From positions 124,001-188,000 of the forward strand of contig NZ_QLUW01000001.1 of NCBI RefSeq assembly GCF_003268025.1: a stretch of DNA of 64,000 nucleotides. Direction: 5' to 3'. This document shows positions 62,561 to 64,000 of this stretch, one piece after another. Under the pieces are notes generated by a model that did not search any database, had not been told where the DNA came from, and saw only the letters and a program-made list of their open reading frames with translations. Origin of the DNA: Paenibacillus montanisoli. Its GTDB lineage: Bacteria; Bacillota; Bacilli; Paenibacillales; Paenibacillaceae. Position 1 is the first letter of the stretch, and each line of letters starts with the position of its first letter. Made by a program: the position numbers and the translations under genes.

Positions 62561-63522
62561 CGCCGATGGTGCCGCATCAGCTCGGCGGCTAATTCGACTA
62601 GCCGTTCGCGAAGGCGCGCCGGCTCCGCCACTAGAATGCGGGTGCCGAAGCTGAGCAGGTGATGGGGGACGTAGGTTTCAAGCAAATACGCCTCCATCAT
62701 GAAGGTGGCGGAATCTGCCGTGCGTTCCGTCAGCGTATCGTTGAACAGCCACATATCGCATAGCGCGTTTATCACCGGCAAGCTGCCTTGGAGCACGACG
62801 GTCGTAAGCGGCTCATCGCCGGTGTTTGGCCGCTTGAGGTTCTGCAGGAGAAAGTTGCGGGCGGAGAAATCTGCCGGGCGCTCAAACTGGGCGTTTGTTT
62901 CGGAAAGCGAAGTGATTCGATCGACGCGGAAGCTGCGCGTCGACTGGCGGAGATGGCAGTATGCGATGATGTACCATTTGCCGCGCCAATGCACCAGGCC
63001 GAACGGGTCGATATCGCGTTCCTGCGCTTCCTGGCCGAAGCCCTTCTGATAGACCATACGCTGCGTCCTGAACCCGGCGACTGCCTGCTCGAGCTGCTTT
63101 AAATAACCTTCGACATTCGCTTGTGGCATAGACGGATTGACGACCTCGAATCCGACCATATGCCGCTCGATTTCGCTGCGCTGCTCCTCATTGGTGTAGC
63201 GCTTTAATTTTGTAACGGCTTGCTGAAGCACGTCGCCGTAGGGGTAACCGGCTTCTTGCGCGAAATGCGCGGCTTGGATGAGCGCCTTCTGTTCTTCGAG
63301 ATCGAAGAAGAGCGGAGATTCCTTGAAATGCTCGAGCAGGCTGTAGCCGCCGTTATGGCCGGAGTCGGCCACGATCGGGACGCCGCTGGCGCAGAGCGCA
63401 TCGATGTAACGGTAAACGGTACGGATGTGCATCTCCAGCGAATCGGCCAGCTGTTTGGCGGTCATTCGCCTGTTTGCTTTGAGCAGCCACAGAATGGCCA
63501 GCATGTTGTCTGCTTTTGACAT
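62557..63522 (-). CDS. YafY-type regulator with HTH and WYL domains
   Basis: A 321-residue transcriptional regulator. The N-terminal winged helix is MLAILWLLKANRRMTAKQLA with recognition segment MHIRTVYRYIDAL; the WYL ligand domain follows (DIDPFGLVHWRGKWYIIAYC, TRSFRVDRITSL) and a C-terminal WCX extension. WYL domains bind nucleic acid or nucleotide ligands. AAGGAGG precedes the ATG. Target genes are unknown. Confidence 0.9.
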   Translation of the reverse strand: MSKADNMLAILWLLKANRRMTAKQLADSLEMHIRTVYRYIDALCASGVPIVADSGHNGGYSLLEHFKESPLFFDLEEQKALIQAAHFAQEAGYPYGDVLQQAVTKLKRYTNEEQRSEIERHMVGFEVVNPSMPQANVEGYLKQLEQAVAGFRTQRMVYQKGFGQEAQERDIDPFGLVHWRGKWYIIAYCHLRQSTRSFRVDRITSLSETNAQFERPADFSARNFLLQNLKRPNTGDEPLTTVVLQGSLPVINALCDMWLFNDTLTERTADSATFMMEAYLLETYVPHHLLSFGTRILVAEPARLRERLVELAAELMRHHRR

Positions 63523-63542
63523 AGGCTGGGCTGCCTCCTTGG

Positions 63543-64000
63543 TTACTTGGGTTGGAAGCCTTCTTTGAACGGCGCGAGGAAAGGCTTCGGAATACCGGTT
63601 TCGAAGCGCATCGGCTCGCCGGTTGCCGGATGCTGGAAAGCGAGGAGCCGGGCATGAAGGCCGAGCCGGTTCAGCGCTTTCGATTTGGAGCCATATTTTT
63701 TGTCGCCGACGATCGGGTGTCCGATATCCTCCATATGGACGCGAATTTGGTTTTTGCGGCCCGTTTCCAGCGATACCTCGAGCAGCGAGTAGTTTCGGTT
63801 GCTCTGCAGCACTTTGTAGTGTGTTACGGCATGTTGGGCATCGGTAGGATTGGTAGTCGAATACATTTTCAACGTCTTGCTTTCTTTGAGATAGGACGAG
63901 ATGGTACCCTCCGTTCTCTTGACCATCCCCTCGACGAGCGCGATATAGGTGCGATCCGTCACGGATTCCTGCCAGGTCGATTGAAGCTGCTGCTGCACCT
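63543..64000 (-). CDS. RluA-family pseudouridine synthase, C-terminal part (5' end outside window)
   Basis: The frame is open to the window edge, so only the C-terminal 152 residues are seen. The visible motifs are YIALVEGMVKRTEGTISSYL, LLEVSLETGRKNQIRVHME and GHPIVGDKKYGS, the conserved second half of RluA-type enzymes that isomerise uridine in rRNA or tRNA. The catalytic Asp motif (HRLDRxTSG) lies outside the window. Which RNA site is modified cannot be told. Confidence 0.92.
   Translation of the reverse strand, partial: VQQQLQSTWQESVTDRTYIALVEGMVKRTEGTISSYLKESKTLKMYSTTNPTDAQHAVTHYKVLQSNRNYSLLEVSLETGRKNQIRVHMEDIGHPIVGDKKYGSKSKALNRLGLHARLLAFQHPATGEPMRFETGIPKPFLAPFKEGFQPK

Overview
The window is one stretch of a low-GC-lineage Gram-positive (Firmicutes) chromosome, most likely Paenibacillus or a close relative in the Paenibacillaceae. 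The evidence is the sporulation genes yunB, lytH and ylbJ, the order yunB-lytH-lipA-yutD shared with Bacillus subtilis, strong AGGAGG-type ribosome binding sites with many TTG and GTG starts, Flp/Tad pilus genes without an outer-membrane secretin, and fairly GC-rich coding sequence. I recognised no rRNA, tRNA, CRISPR array, phage or intact insertion sequence. Both ends are cut inside genes: a zinc-type alcohol dehydrogenase on the left and an RluA-type pseudouridine synthase on the right.

Layout. 1-4.5 kb: end of a dehydrogenase, small ORFs, a SAM methyltransferase, and a zinc-responsive pair (CzrA-like repressor with its palindromic operator, then a His-rich CzcD exporter) followed by an EamA transporter. 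4.5-10.9 kb: a long regulatory region with a perfect CcpA cre match, then a five-gene oligopeptide ABC operon. 10.9-13.4 kb: a long inverted-repeat structured element followed by a UvrD-type helicase. 13.5-17.5 kb: yunB, lytH, lipA, yutD. 17.5-26.5 kb: ABC exporter, NAD kinase, ylbJ, a 30-residue membrane peptide, truncated globin, DUF2225 protein, small proteins, M3 oligoendopeptidase, ndk and a nitroreductase behind a palindromic operator.

26.6-37.2 kb is the most cohesive accessory system: a ten-gene Flp/Tad operon (CpaE-like, CpaF/TadA, TadB, TadC, Flp pilin, three TadE/TadG-like surface proteins, a prepilin peptidase and an FHA-domain membrane protein), preceded by a promoter and a terminator-like leader hairpin. 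These genes overlap or lie very close together and supply the motor, platform, pilin, minor pilins, processing enzyme and a phospho-threonine-reading component.

37.2-64 kb is mostly metabolic: TIGR01777 SDR protein, DUF2621, endonuclease IV, purU, transketolase, ppnP, a 3-hydroxyisobutyrate-dehydrogenase-like enzyme, pgi, yvyE, a sulfate ABC operon (cysTWA plus binding protein) with a CymR-like site, a YeiH-type transporter, two HAD phosphatases, an AraC regulator divergent from an aldo/keto reductase, a CtpA/B-type protease, an unusual IMP dehydrogenase resembling the Tritrichomonas enzyme, an ArsR-DUF2087 regulator with a monooxygenase-fold protein, a 700-base gap holding a candidate non-coding RNA on the minus strand, an MBL-fold hydrolase behind a TetR-type operator, and a WYL regulator.

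The items I consider most worth following are the structured element at 10955-11093, the minus-strand RNA candidate at 61255-61640, the Tad operon with its leader and its Ig-like minor pilin, and the protist-like IMP dehydrogenase. All functional calls come from reading motifs and remembered family features; no database search was run.
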